Shown: in pieces, positions 30,911 to 41,045 of the stretch
How positions within the stretch are numbered: the stretch's first letter is position 1
Layout: every line of letters begins with the position of its first letter
Assembly (NCBI GenBank): GCA_905221605.1
Contig: CAJNDS010002635.1
Location: forward strand, 377,001 to 441,000
Length of the DNA: 64,000 bases
Direction of reading: 5' to 3'
Origin: Symbiodinium natans
Taxonomy: Eukaryota > Sar > Dinophyceae > Suessiales > Symbiodiniaceae
Notes under the pieces: generated by a model
Databases searched by the model: none
What the model was told of the DNA's origin: nothing
What the model saw: the letters and a program-made list of their open reading frames with translations, nothing else
Translations under genes and position numbers: made by a program

Positions 30911-32375
30911 TCGGAGCGGCTGTGGGTCCGAGTAGTTTCCCTCCGGATTCGGGACGCCATGCGTCTGGTTCATGTCGGCCAGGAGGACCTTGTTCACGAT
31001 GTCTTGCAGAGTCTCGTTCACCTGCCCAGACTCGGAAAACGGCGGTTTAGGGTTTAGGGTTTAGGGTTTAGGGTTGAGGGTTGAGGGTTGAGGGTTTAGG
31101 GTTTAGGGTTTAGGGTTTAAAGGCTGGGGGCCGCTCTTCAGGCGCCTCATGCCAGGATGTATTGGAGCCGTTGGAGCCATTGACGTGCGCATCCTGCAAG
31201 GGGGGGGCAACCCTTGGGGACGAATTATGAACCCTAAAAGGGTTTATGGGTTCATATACCTTAATATAGGAATTATAGTAGTATCTAGGGTCTTTAATGT
31301 TAAAAAAAACCCTAAAAGGGTTTATGGATTCATATACCTTAATATAGGAATTATAGTAGTATCTAGGGTCTTTAATGTTAAGAAAAACCCTAAAAGGGTT
31401 TATGGATTCATATACCTTAATATAGGAATTATAGTAGTATCTAGGGTCTTTAATGTTAAGAAAAACCCTAAAGGGTTTATGGATTCATATACCTTAATAT
31501 AGGAATTATAGTAGTATCTAGGGTCTTTAATGTTAAGAAAAACCCTAAAAGGGTTTATGGATTCATATACCTTAATATAGGAATTATAGTAGTATCTAGG
31601 GTCTTTAATGTTAAGAAAAACCCTAAAAGGGTTTATGGATTCATATACCTTAATATAGGAATTATAGTAGTATCTAGGGTCTTTAATGTTAAGAAAAACC
31701 CTAAAAGGGTTTATGGATTCATATACCTTAATATAGGAATTATAGTAGTATCTAGGGTCTTTAATGTTAAGAAAAACCCTAAAAGGGTTTATGGGTTCAT
31801 ATACCTTAATATAGGAATTATAGTAGTATCTAGGGTCTTTAATGTTAAGAAAAACCCTAAAAGGGTTTATGGGTTCATATACCTTAATATAGGAATTATA
31901 GTAGTATCTAGGGTCTTTAATGTTAAGAAAAACCCTAAAAGGGTTTATGGGTTCATATACCTTCATATAGGAATTATAGTGGTATCTAGGGTCTTTAATG
32001 TTAAGAAAAACCCTAAAAGGGTTTATGGATTCATATACCTTAATATAGGAATTATAGTAGTATCTAGGGTCTTTAATGTTAAGAAAAACCCTAAAAGGGT
32101 TTATGGATTCATATACCTTAATATAGGAATTATAGTAGTATCTAGGGTCTTTAATGTTAAGAAAAACCCTAAAAGGGTTTATGGATTCATATACCTTAAT
32201 AGGAATTGTAGTAGTCAGGGTATATATACCTTAATAGGAATTGTAGTAGTCAGGGTATATATACCTTAATAGGAATTTGTAGTAGTCAGGGCATATGACC
32301 CCCAATTTTCAGGGCTCATTTCGTCCCCAAGGACAAGGCTCGCCGCAAGCGCTCCTTCAGCCCCTCAAAGATGTC
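30911..32375 (-). CDS. Three-exon chain, N-glycosylation-rich
   Basis: Exons 32335-32375 (DIFEGLKERLRRAL), 31125-31212 (VAPPLQDAHVNGSNGSNTSW) and 30911-31021 (VNETLQDIVNKVLLADMNQT, then HGVPNPEGNYSDPQPLR) join in phase. The first intron (31213-32334, GT-AG, 1,122 nt) is a family 1 element swollen by a 78-bp tandem repeat; the second starts with GC. Several NxS/T sequons (NGS, NTS, NET, NQT, NYS) suggest a secreted or extracellular segment. No domain recognised. Confidence 0.75.
31212..32332. mobile_element. Family 1 element with internal minisatellite
   Basis: Outer arms CCTTGGGGACGAATTATGAA and CTCATTTCGTCCCCAAGG, with GT at both flanks. Inside are about 12 tandem copies of a 78-bp unit made from the element's own core, then three of a shorter unit. 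Confidence 0.88.
31230..32200. repeat. 78-bp tandem repeat, about 12 copies
   Basis: The unit runs from CCCTAAAAGGGTTTATGG to CTTTAATGTTAAGAAAAA. Copies are nearly identical (changes such as GGATTC/GGGTTC). Seventy-eight is 26 codons, which is why long spurious frames run through on both strands. Confidence 0.92.
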
Positions 32376-33233
32376 CTTAAGGGGAGCAGGAACACGATGG
32401 GATGGGAATCCCGGGCTTGAGAATTCCTAGCCGACCAACAGAACCCGAAAAGGGCTTCTGGTTCACAGACCTTTCTGCCTAGATGGGTAGTTCTCTAAAT
32501 TTGGGTCCCGTTTGAGGGAATACTTTAGTATGTAATTATAGTAGTCAGGGTATGAGCCCCAATTTTAGGGTTCATTTCGTCCCCAATTCTTCCCTCATTC
32601 CCTACTAAGAACCCTAAACCCTCAACTCTAAACCCTAAACCCTAAACCCCTCAACCCCTAATTAAACCCCAAAACCCCAAACCCTAAACCCAAGGCTCTT
32701 TGGACAGGCGGCATGTACTGACTCCTGGGTCTCGATGGCCGTCCGCGTTGTCTCTGCCTCGCAAGCGGGATTTGTTGAGGAAAAACTGCAGGTCGCACTC
32801 TGCCCTAAACCCTAAACCCTAAACCCTAAACCCTAAACCTAAACCCTAAACCCTAAACCCCGACACCAGGTCTTTGCTGCAAGTCGGTCGGATTTGTGTC
32901 TTGGATCTGTTGTTGCGCCCGCCTTGACGGAAAGAAGGGCGTTCCCATTCAGCGCCTCTTCTGGTGCACCTTATATATAGATGTTCAGCCAAGCGCTGGT
33001 GAGAAGTCTGTGGCTCCCCCACATACACACATGCTGGGAGCAGGCCTTTCAGGAAACGTCTTAAGAACATGCGACGACACGTGCAAGTGCGTGCTCTCTT
33101 GCGGCTCCAGGGCACATGAATCTGCATGAGCCCATGTAGGCCATGCCAGCGGTAGGATACACAGGAAGCAACCTTGGTTCTCGGAACTGAGGGTTTAGGG
33201 TTCAGGGTTTAGGGTTTAGGTAGCGTGCTCTGC

Positions 33234-33355
33234 CTCAAGTTTGGCAATGCTGAACTCAGGCCCGAGTAGCGCGCAGCAAGCATTGTACTTGCCCGGCGGT
33301 AACTCAAGAGAAAGCTTAAACAGCTCTTTCGGGTCACAAGCAAGCACCCGAATTG
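33234..33355 (-). CDS. Exon, unknown protein
   Basis: Acceptor TACCAG; frame IRVLACDPKELFKLSLELPP, then GKYNACCALLGPEFSIAKLE; donor probably GC at GAG|GCAGAG. Strong codon pattern. Lies downstream of the 33562-34508 chain and probably belongs to the same gene. Confidence 0.66.
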
Positions 33356-33561
33356 CTGGTAAACAACACCGTAGCAACATGACCGCACACTGCACGGATC
33401 CAAACCCTAAAACCCGACACCCTAAACACTGGGTTTATCTTCGAGGCTTTGGGTTTGGGGTCTGGGGGGTCAGTGTCTTCTGCGGTGCTTTCCCCATGTG
33501 CCAGGACAACGTCGAAAAGCCTGTTGACATGAGGGAGCTCTGTGCTTTAAATGGGCCTCAC

Positions 33562-34508
33562 CTTCATCAAGGCATGAACAACGGCAGCCGGGGCGTAGGC
33601 ACTGGAAGGCCTCCTGCCTTAACCCTAAACCCTAAACCCTAAACCCTAAACCCTATAAACCCTAAACCCTAAACCCCTGTTTCGTCTGCGGGGGCAAGCT
33701 CACATGGTCGCCCCATTCAGTGGTGCCTCCATGCTGCTGACAACCATGGCTTCCATTGCGACGATGTTTGGTCCCTCATCTGCATTCTTTTAGGGTTTAG
33801 GGTTTAGGGTTTAGGGTTTTAGGGCATACCTTCCTTCTTCCAGCCTCTTTGCCAGAAAGAAGCAGTGCCCCAAGACTACTCTCAATCTCGACCTCACCAC
33901 CTGGGGCATCAAGCTTCGTCAACATGCTTCCGGTACAGTCGAAGTAGATCTCCCAGGTGGGACCTCTCAAAAGTGGAAAGGCACCTGACAGGACGGAGTA
34001 GCCGTCTTGCACCGAGACATCTTGGTACCTGAGAACTCCCGACCCAGGTCCCTTGTAAGAGATGACTTGCCACGTGCCTTCCAACTGCTTCAGAAGGCTT
34101 TTTGGCCTCATCATCTGAAAGCGGTGTAGCGTTCCTGGGAAGTCCACGCACTTTTGGCATACTGCTGGGACAACAGGCATCACAAAGCGGTCCACTCTCC
34201 GCCTCTGGGACCCGCTGCGTTAAGGGAGCCCTCGCACCGAACCATGTTCTAGGTTAGGTTTAGGGTTTAGGGTTTAGGGTTTAGGGTTTAGGGTTTAGGG
34301 TTTAGGGTTTAGGGTTTAGGGTTTAGGGTTTAGGGTTTAGGGTTTAGGGTTTAGGGTTTAGGGTTTAGGGTTTAGGGTTTAGGGTTTAGGGTTTAGGCCC
34401 GACATGGCAGAGGGCAACAGAATGAAGGTTCGTGGGGCAACGACAACACCCGCAGTTTGAGGCGCTGACTTTGGGGGCCACGCCTGTCGAATCAACTCCG
34501 TAAGGAAT
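33562..34508 (-). CDS. Four-exon chain, possible lipocalin/fibrillin-like core
   Basis: Exons 34399-34508 (KVSASNCGCCRCPTNLHSVA), 33830-34214, 33704-33774 (GPNIVAMEAMVVSSMEAPLN) and 33562-33601 (AYAPAAVVHALMK) agree in phase throughout. The 385-nt exon reads LLKQLEGTWQVISYKGPGSG, VLRYQDVSVQDGYSVLSGAF and PTWEIYFDCTGSMLTKLDAP. The L.GTWQ..SY start and alternating strands faintly recall PAP/fibrillin or lipocalin barrels; this is only a resemblance. Donors are GC, GTATGC, GTGAGC and GTGAGG. The intron after the first exon contains a pure TTTAGGG array (34257-34396). Confidence 0.78.
34257..34396. repeat. TTTAGGG array, about 20 perfect units
   Basis: Pure telomere-type array inside the intron between exons 34399-34508 and 33830-34214. 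Confidence 0.97.
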
Positions 34509-34671
34509 CTTGCGCGGGGGGGGGGGGGGGGGTCTTGAAGAGGACACTCTCGATTTCAAGTGTTGAAATGCAGCACATGGGGAATCTGATGAGTGGAGAT
34601 AGCTGGGTGGACGGACGAGTGCCGGAAAACAGATTTCCATGCGTTGGGGTTCATAGGCGGTTTAGGGTCTA

Positions 34672-35122
34672 GGGTTTAGGGTTCATAGGGTTTAGGGTTT
34701 AGGGTTTAGGGTTTAGGGTTTAGGGTTTAGGGTTTAGGGTTTAGGGTTTAGGGTTTAGGGTTTAGGGTTTAGGGTTTAGGGGGGGATGTCGCGGGATTAG
34801 GCTCCACGGAGCAATCCCCGCTTGCTTTGTGCCCTTGTTTTTCGAACTCCGGCAAGACGAGGCGACTGTTGGTTAAGGACACGATGGGGTTGTGGCACCT
34901 CGACTTTTTTGTGTCTTGTGGGCAGGACACCATTTTATATTAAACCCTAAACCCTAAACCCTAAACCCTGGACCCTAGATTCTAGACCCTAAACCCTAAA
35001 CCCTAAACCCTAAACCCTGAACCCTGAACCCTAAACCCTAAACCCTAAACCCTAAACCCTAAACCCTAAACCCTAAACCCTAAACCCTAAACCCTAAACC
35101 CTAAACCCTAAACCCTAAACCC
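34672..35122. repeat. Opposed TTTAGGG and CCCTAAA arrays
   Basis: 34690-34784 is TTTAGGG and 34942-35122 is CCCTAAA. The 155 bp between them hold no exon I could settle. Confidence 0.95.
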
Positions 35123-35811
35123 AATCCATCTTTTAGTCCTTACACTTTGCGGGAGCCGCAGCTCGTCTGGCAACAACTCCAGGTGTCCTGATTGGAACCA
35201 TGAGTCAGACATCCTCCGGCACGGGTTCCATGAGGTAATCCAGGGGCCTCTAGTCAGTAGAAGAGTTTGAGGTTTAGGGTTTAGGGTTTAGGGTTTAGGC
35301 GTTTTGGGGGGTTTTATGGTGTAATTACATAGGAATTACTCCGACCCCCATCTTAAGTTCCACGTAGTCTGTGGGCAGCCCTGCCTGATCCCTCATAGTG
35401 TTCCGGGTTTACGGTGTAAGGTTAGGGCTTTAGGGTTTCGGGGGTTGTAGGGTTTAGGGTTGTAGGGTTTAGGGTTTAGGGTTTAGGGTTGCAGGGTGTA
35501 GGGTTTAGGGTGTAGGGTTTAAACCTACAATCATGTAGCGGTAGAAGGGTTGCTGCCAGGTCGTGTCCACAAGTACTTCCCTGAGAGGAGGTGCTCTCAC
35601 TCATTAAAGCAGAGATGCATTGGGTGAACCGACAGCCTTGCAACGCAGCCCACAAAGATAGCCACTGTCAGCTTGCAATCTGCCGCGGTCTTTTGTTATA
35701 CTTTGCTTTGCTCGATAAACCTAACAAACCCTCATAAGCCCTAAAAAAACCCATACAACCCAATGAACCCTCTAAAACCCTATGAACCCCACAAACTCAA
35801 AAAATCGCCCC

Positions 35812-35922
35812 TAAACCCTAAACCCTAAACCCTAAACCCTAAACCCTAAACCCTAAACCCTAAACCCTAAACCCTAAACCCTAAACCCTAAACCCTAAAC
35901 CCTAAACCCTAAACCCTAAACC
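35812..35922. repeat. CCCTAAA array
   Basis: Sixteen near-perfect units. Confidence 0.96.
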
Positions 35923-35951
35923 CAACGAAGATGTGGGCTCAACCACCTCAC

Positions 35952-36175
35952 AGGGCTTTGGCTTGCGCTGCGGTTGTGACCACAACCCACTGCATCCTGC
36001 GCTTATACCTTGGTGACGAATTATGAACCCTAAAAGGGTTCTATGGTTCATATACCTGAGTGGGAGTTATAGTAGGATAGGGTATATGGCCCCACTTTTA
36101 GGGTTCATTTCGTCCCCAAGGTAGACGCTTCGATCAAAGCAGGTGTTAGCTGCTTCAGCGGCAGGGGCTTCTGTG
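35952..36175 (-). CDS. Two exons around a family 1 element
   Basis: Exon 36122-36175 reads TEAPAAEAANTCFDRSVY. Exon 35952-36005 reads KRRMQWVVVTTAAQAKA, with donor GTGAGG. Removing the element and one TA copy gives an uninterrupted frame, but the junction is not GT-AG. A GT-AG alternative (AGC|GTCTAC to GCGCAG) changes the frame, so the exact splice is unsettled. Confidence 0.55.
36008..36121. mobile_element. Family 1 TIR element, TA duplication
   Basis: CCTTGGTGACGAATTATGAA to GGTTCATTTCGTCCCCAAGG, with TA on each side. Confidence 0.88.
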
Positions 36176-36826
36176 CTAGCCTTCTTGTCTTGGAGTTCAG
36201 AGTGCAAGTACTGAGCGTGTCCTTATGCGAACTCATGTTCCTCTGCTGAAACCGCATACATGATATTCTTGCATTCAGAAAATTTACTTCATCGCATTTG
36301 CCTTTTGGGGGTGTACCTCATTTCTCATTCTATACCGGAAACCAAATAGCAAAAAACTCGGTGTCCACAATAAGGAAAACTACAACTACGGGTCCAGGTA
36401 GGACTCTACCACGTCCTCTTGTCATCCTGAAAGACGCTTGAAAACTAAACCCAAAACAACCCACAAACCTTATAAACCCCAAAACCTGCTAGAAGTACCT
36501 TCATCTTAGGTTTAAGGTTGTCGTTTGTCGAAATATACTCTACGCCACCAGAATCCCTATGACGTATATGGACCCTAAACTACTAGTTGCTTACGAACTT
36601 CAAAAAGATATTCTTCCTTATTGAAGGCTAATATAGGGATTATTATATTGTATTCTTTTGGGGTTCTTAAAGCAAATAGTAGTAAACCCTTGTGGTGTTC
36701 ACGTAGCTCCCGGCCTTCAGTCTGCCGAGTTGATACAGCCCTGCACTGCTCTTTAAGATCTGTGATACCAACACACACACAGAGCGATTTAAAAGCATAT
36801 TATATATATATATATATATTTATATG

Positions 36827-36857
<31 letters not shown>

Positions 36858-36932
36858 CAGCCGCGAAAGCGTAAACCCTAAACCCCACAAAACAAACCTT
36901 CGAGCGCATGGTGGCATAGTCTTGTCATGTGC

Positions 36933-37040
36933 CTGCAAGACTCTTCCTCGAAATTGGCAAAGCGCCCTGCCATGCTGATTAAAACTCGCACCGGCCGGAG
37001 AAGGGCCATTCCAGTCTCTCGATTGCGGCTACTCTGCTCT
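36933..37040 (-). CDS. Two candidate exons 17 nt apart
   Basis: 36992-37040 (RVAAIERLEWPFSG) and 36933-36974 (MAGRFANFEEESC) are in phase only if the 17 bases GTGCGAGTTTTAATCAG are removed. A 17-nt intron would be unusual; chance is possible. Confidence 0.35.
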
Positions 37041-38104
37041 CTGTATGGGTGCTACCAGGAGCCCCCCCCCCCCCCCCCTAGTTATAAGTGGAGTTATAAG
37101 AGCCCTCAATTGGGTTCTAAGGATCCTAAATTCGGTTATAAGTCCCTTAAATGCAGTTAGTATAGTAAGGGGGCCCCTCCTTGTGGAAGCCATTGACGAT
37201 GAGCCACCCATGTCTTTGGATGAAAAATCTCAACCCTAAACCCTAAACCCTAAACCCTAAACCCTAAACCCTAAACCCTAAACCCTAAACCGTAAGAATC
37301 GAAACTCGCAGACCTCTTCGCTCTTCCCCGGGCCCGGGATGGGTGCAACGGTCCAACTGGGCAGTGTGAGGCCCATCTCAGGAATGGAAGCCCCTCTCTC
37401 CAGCTACTGAGAAGGTGGTTTGCGAACGAGAGCCTATGGCATAGTTTAGGGTTTATAGGGTTTAGGGTCTGGGGTCTAGGGTTTAGAGTTTAGGGTCTAG
37501 GGTTTAGGGTTTAGGGTTTAGGGCATCTTTGGTAGAACCGCTGCTTCCACGGGGGGGCTGTACACTCCAAAAGGAGCCCCACACTTCTCGAATTGGCTCT
37601 CGGAAACGGCAGGGACCAATCACGGACAAACACTTGAACTTTGGCGTCCGACTTGGGGAACGGTTTAGGGTTTTTTGGGTTTTTAGGGTTTTTAGGGTAT
37701 AGGGTTTAGGGTTTTTAGGGTTTAGGGTTTAGGATTTAGTGGATTGTGTGTGGTCTTCGGGAGCTCAGTTCACTCCGGGCTTCGTGAAGGTCGGAGTCTG
37801 GCCTACGGAACATGGAGATCGCGCAACTTGTGTCGGGTTAGAAGGTCGAAGCAAACAAGGACATAAATATAATTAACAGCTGAATAAGTTACATGAATAA
37901 GCAATGTAGAATCAGTATAATATTCTTGTTGGAATACATTTGAAAAAAAACAGGTTCTTATCAAACTGATACATCCTCTGAGGGAGCTCCTGCTTCCAAT
38001 TGGCCCTGCAAAGCACGAGGCGGTCAAATGGCTGCGGCGGCGGAACATGTCTGGTGTCTCGCGGCACAGGACACCCCGGGGGGAGAAAAAAAAAGAACCC
38101 ACGC

Positions 38105-38105
38105 A

Positions 38106-38140
<35 letters not shown>

Positions 38141-38160
38141 TGTGTGTGTGTGTGTGTGGG
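38105..38160. repeat. TG dinucleotide microsatellite
   Basis: About 25 TG units with GGG interruptions. The AT-rich tract 38345-38550 (ATA/TAAATA) follows, with no exon seen in it. Confidence 0.95.
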
Positions 38161-38573
38161 TGGCTCTTCTTTGGGTCCTACATATAGCACGGCACCCTCA
38201 AAGAAGGACCCAAAGGAAGGAACCCTACTATTTAGAGAACTACCATGCAATTAGGCAACTAACCCTTTTAGGGTTCATGTCGTCCCCAAGATATAGGCGT
38301 TGTGAGATGCCCTCGAGGTGTGAAGGTGTAGCATCTGCTAGGAATAAATAAACACAAAATGGTACATATATATATATAAGTAAGTACATAAATATGTATA
38401 CATATACATATTTAAATACAAATAAAAAACTACATAAATAAATAGATCAATATACATAAATAAAAAATAAAAACAAATAAATATGTAAATGAACAAATAA
38501 ATACATAATAAATATATATACATATACATATATTTATATATTTATGTATTTAATTGTGTATAATGTGATGCAG

Positions 38574-38612
38574 CTAGTCTGCAATGTGCTGCACTGTGCT
38601 GCCCAGGGCATC
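38574..38612 (-). CDS. Candidate terminal exon
   Basis: Acceptor CGTTCAG; frame DALGSTVQHIAD, then TAG, then strongly AT-rich DNA that could be a 3' flank. The opposite strand is also open. Confidence 0.35.
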   Translation of the reverse strand, partial: DALGSTVQHIAD

Positions 38613-40466
38613 CTGAACGCCAGGACCAGAACAGCACCACGCAGTGTTGGAGCGTTCCAAAATGAGGATCCTTATGCGATTAGGGTTTAGGGTTTAGGGT
38701 TTGAGGTTTAGAGTTTTGTCGCTTGCCAGGCAAACTGCAATCTGGAAGGCAGGCCGTTTCACGTTGATACCGTGCTCATTACATGATCCAGGATGGGATC
38801 CTCATTTTGCGAAGATTCCTGAATGGGCACAGGTGATCCGTCCCAATCTACTGATGCCCGTTTGACCAGCACCGGAACTACCATTGCCCTGCCAGAAACA
38901 GTAGCTGCAACAAATGCTACACGTGGACCCTAAACCCTAAACCCTAAACCCTCAAACCCTCAAACCCTCAAAGAGCGGCTCTCTTTACAAATGCTTCCGG
39001 ATTGGACAGATCCCCCGTCTTGCCCTGAGCTTTGAAAAAGGACTTGCCGGCTGTTCCGTGCGGGTCGGTCCTGCGCCGCGGCACGAAGCGATGCAGGCTG
39101 AGCTTTTTCTGGATTTTGGAGGTTTAGGAGGTTTAGGAGGTTTAGGGGGTTTAGGAGGTTTGGGGGGGTGTAGGGGCTTAGAGGGAGTCTAGGGAGTTTA
39201 GGGAGGTTTAGGGAGTTTAGGGGGTTTAGAGGTTGAGGGTACTTGAAGACTGCGTGGCGGATAAAGCCCTCTGGAATTCATGTGCTCCCTGAGACCCCTC
39301 CGCCCCTTCCGCCTTGAAGAGGGGCTGTACACGAGTCGTATGCACGTGTGGGCCAGGAGCCTGGCACGATCTCCCACAGCGCAACGCATCCGAACTTCAT
39401 ACAAAAAACAATGACAGAGCATCTTTTTCTACACCAGAGGTTTACAGAACTTTTACTGGGTCTTAGGATGGTTATGGGATTTTTGGGAGGGGGGGGGTCC
39501 TTGTTGACCTTGGGCTGCTGAACCCTAAACCCTGAGCCCCTGAACCCGAAACCCTAAACCGACAGCTTCTTGCGAGTCTGGGTGGCAGAACCATGAAACC
39601 TGTTCCTCCTGGAGCCGCACACCGCATTGTCTCAGCCAACATGGTTGCAAGTTGCAAGACCAATGGGTCTATAAACCCAATACAGCAAAGCCTGAAACAT
39701 CCCAAACCCTGGTTTAGGGTTTAGGGTTTAGGGTCTAGGGTCTAGGGTTTATAGAAATTGTATAGGGTTTGTGTCCGGAGTTTTGGGCGAAAGTTTTGGG
39801 CGAAAGTTTTGGGCGGGTTTTGGGCGGGTTTTGGGCGGGTTTTGGGCGAAAGTTTTGAGCGAGTTTTCTTTTTTGCTTTTGGCAAGAAGGAATACCATTC
39901 CATTTCAGGGCTGGGGCTGCTGGGGCTGCTGGGGCTGCTGGGGCTGCTGGGGCTGGGGCTGGGGGTTCGGCCTTCTGGGGTGGATTACTGGACGAGCTGC
40001 TCGAAATGAAACGCATACAATTTCTATTTATCCTGGTCTTGAGGGTTTAGGGTTTAGGGTTTAGGGTTTAGGGCTTAGGGTTTAGGGTTTAGGGTTTAGG
40101 GTTTGGGGTTTCGGGTTTCGGGTTTAGGGTTTAGGGTGTAGGGTTTAGGCTTTAGGGTTCAGGGCTTAGGGTTCTGCATCCTCCCCGGCCTCGTCTCAGT
40201 CATGCCCATAGCCTCCGCCTGAGGAACGACAGGCTGAAGACCTCCTAAATCAAGGCTACAAGGGCTTATGACTAAAATACCTTTATCGAGTTTAGGGTTT
40301 AGGGTTTAGGGTTTAGGGTAATATCGGGCGTATGGATGAAGACCTTCTAAATCAAGGCTACAAGGGTTTCTGGCCCATAAACTTGTATCGGGATGATGGT
40401 GGTATAGGGCAGACGGCAGATGGCCACAATTTAGGCTTCATTTCGTCGGGAAGAGGATGTGAAGAC

Positions 40467-40527
40467 TTCCACCAATCCTTCGCCCACGGGGCGCGCCGAA
40501 ATAAGAGCGTTGCACGGGCGACACAGA
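40467..40527 (-). CDS. Candidate exon
   Basis: Acceptor TTCAAG; frame SVSPVQRSYFGAPRGRRIGG; donor GTCTTC. Confidence 0.42.
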
Positions 40528-40907
40528 CTTGAAATCTGCTAGGGGTTCTAGTACCGAAAGTGAAGAGGCATGAAAGTTGAGACTGGAGACTCGCAGCCAA
40601 AAAAAGAAAAGTACAGTAGGGTTTAGGGTATATAGTTAGGGCTTCTAGAGTTTGTATAGGGTTGTAGGGTCTGGAGGTGTAGTTACTTGATAAGCCCATA
40701 GGCTGACTCGGACGCGTGGCATACGACGCGAGGTTCCTTGCTTTTGTTAAACAATGCCTACACCCTAAACCCTAAACCCTAAACCCTAAACCCCAAACCC
40801 TAAACCCTAAACCCTAAACCCTGGCTTGTGCGCCGCAGTTGGCCTTCTTAGATTTTCAATGGGGCTTGGCGATTGCCTTGCAAGGTTTGTTGGAAAACTG
40901 CAGGTTT

Positions 40908-41005
40908 AGGGTTTAGGGTTTAGGGTTTAGGGTTTAGGGTTTAGGGTTTAGGGTTTAGGGTTTAGGGTTTCGGGTTCAGGGTTTAGGGTTTAGGGTTTAG
41001 GGTAC
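40908..41005. repeat. TTTAGGG array
   Basis: About 13 units. Confidence 0.95.
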
Positions 41006-41045
41006 GTCTCGGAAAAGGCAGCCAACTGTTGGTCTACCAACTCTT
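41006..41045 (-). CDS. Candidate small exon
   Basis: Acceptor ATCAAG; frame ELVDQQLAAFSE; donor GTACCC adjoining an array. Confidence 0.45.

Noticed and set aside
31149-32269. Long open frames with a 26-residue period (NPKRVYGFIYLN...)
   Set aside because: They are translations of the 78-bp tandem repeat inside an introner; they run open on both strands and lie in an intron whose flanking exons join in phase.
31212-32332. CRISPR array
   Set aside because: The repeats are contiguous with no unique spacers, and the setting is eukaryotic.
38338-38529. 63-codon frame MYMYIYLLCIYLFIYIFICF
   Set aside because: Translation of an ATA/TAAA microsatellite.
39735-40016. Pro/Ala-rich frame starting MRFISSSSSSNPPQKAEP
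   Set aside because: It spans a CAGCCC nonamer repeat and a TTTTGGGCGGG decamer repeat; a short coding piece is possible but not supportable.
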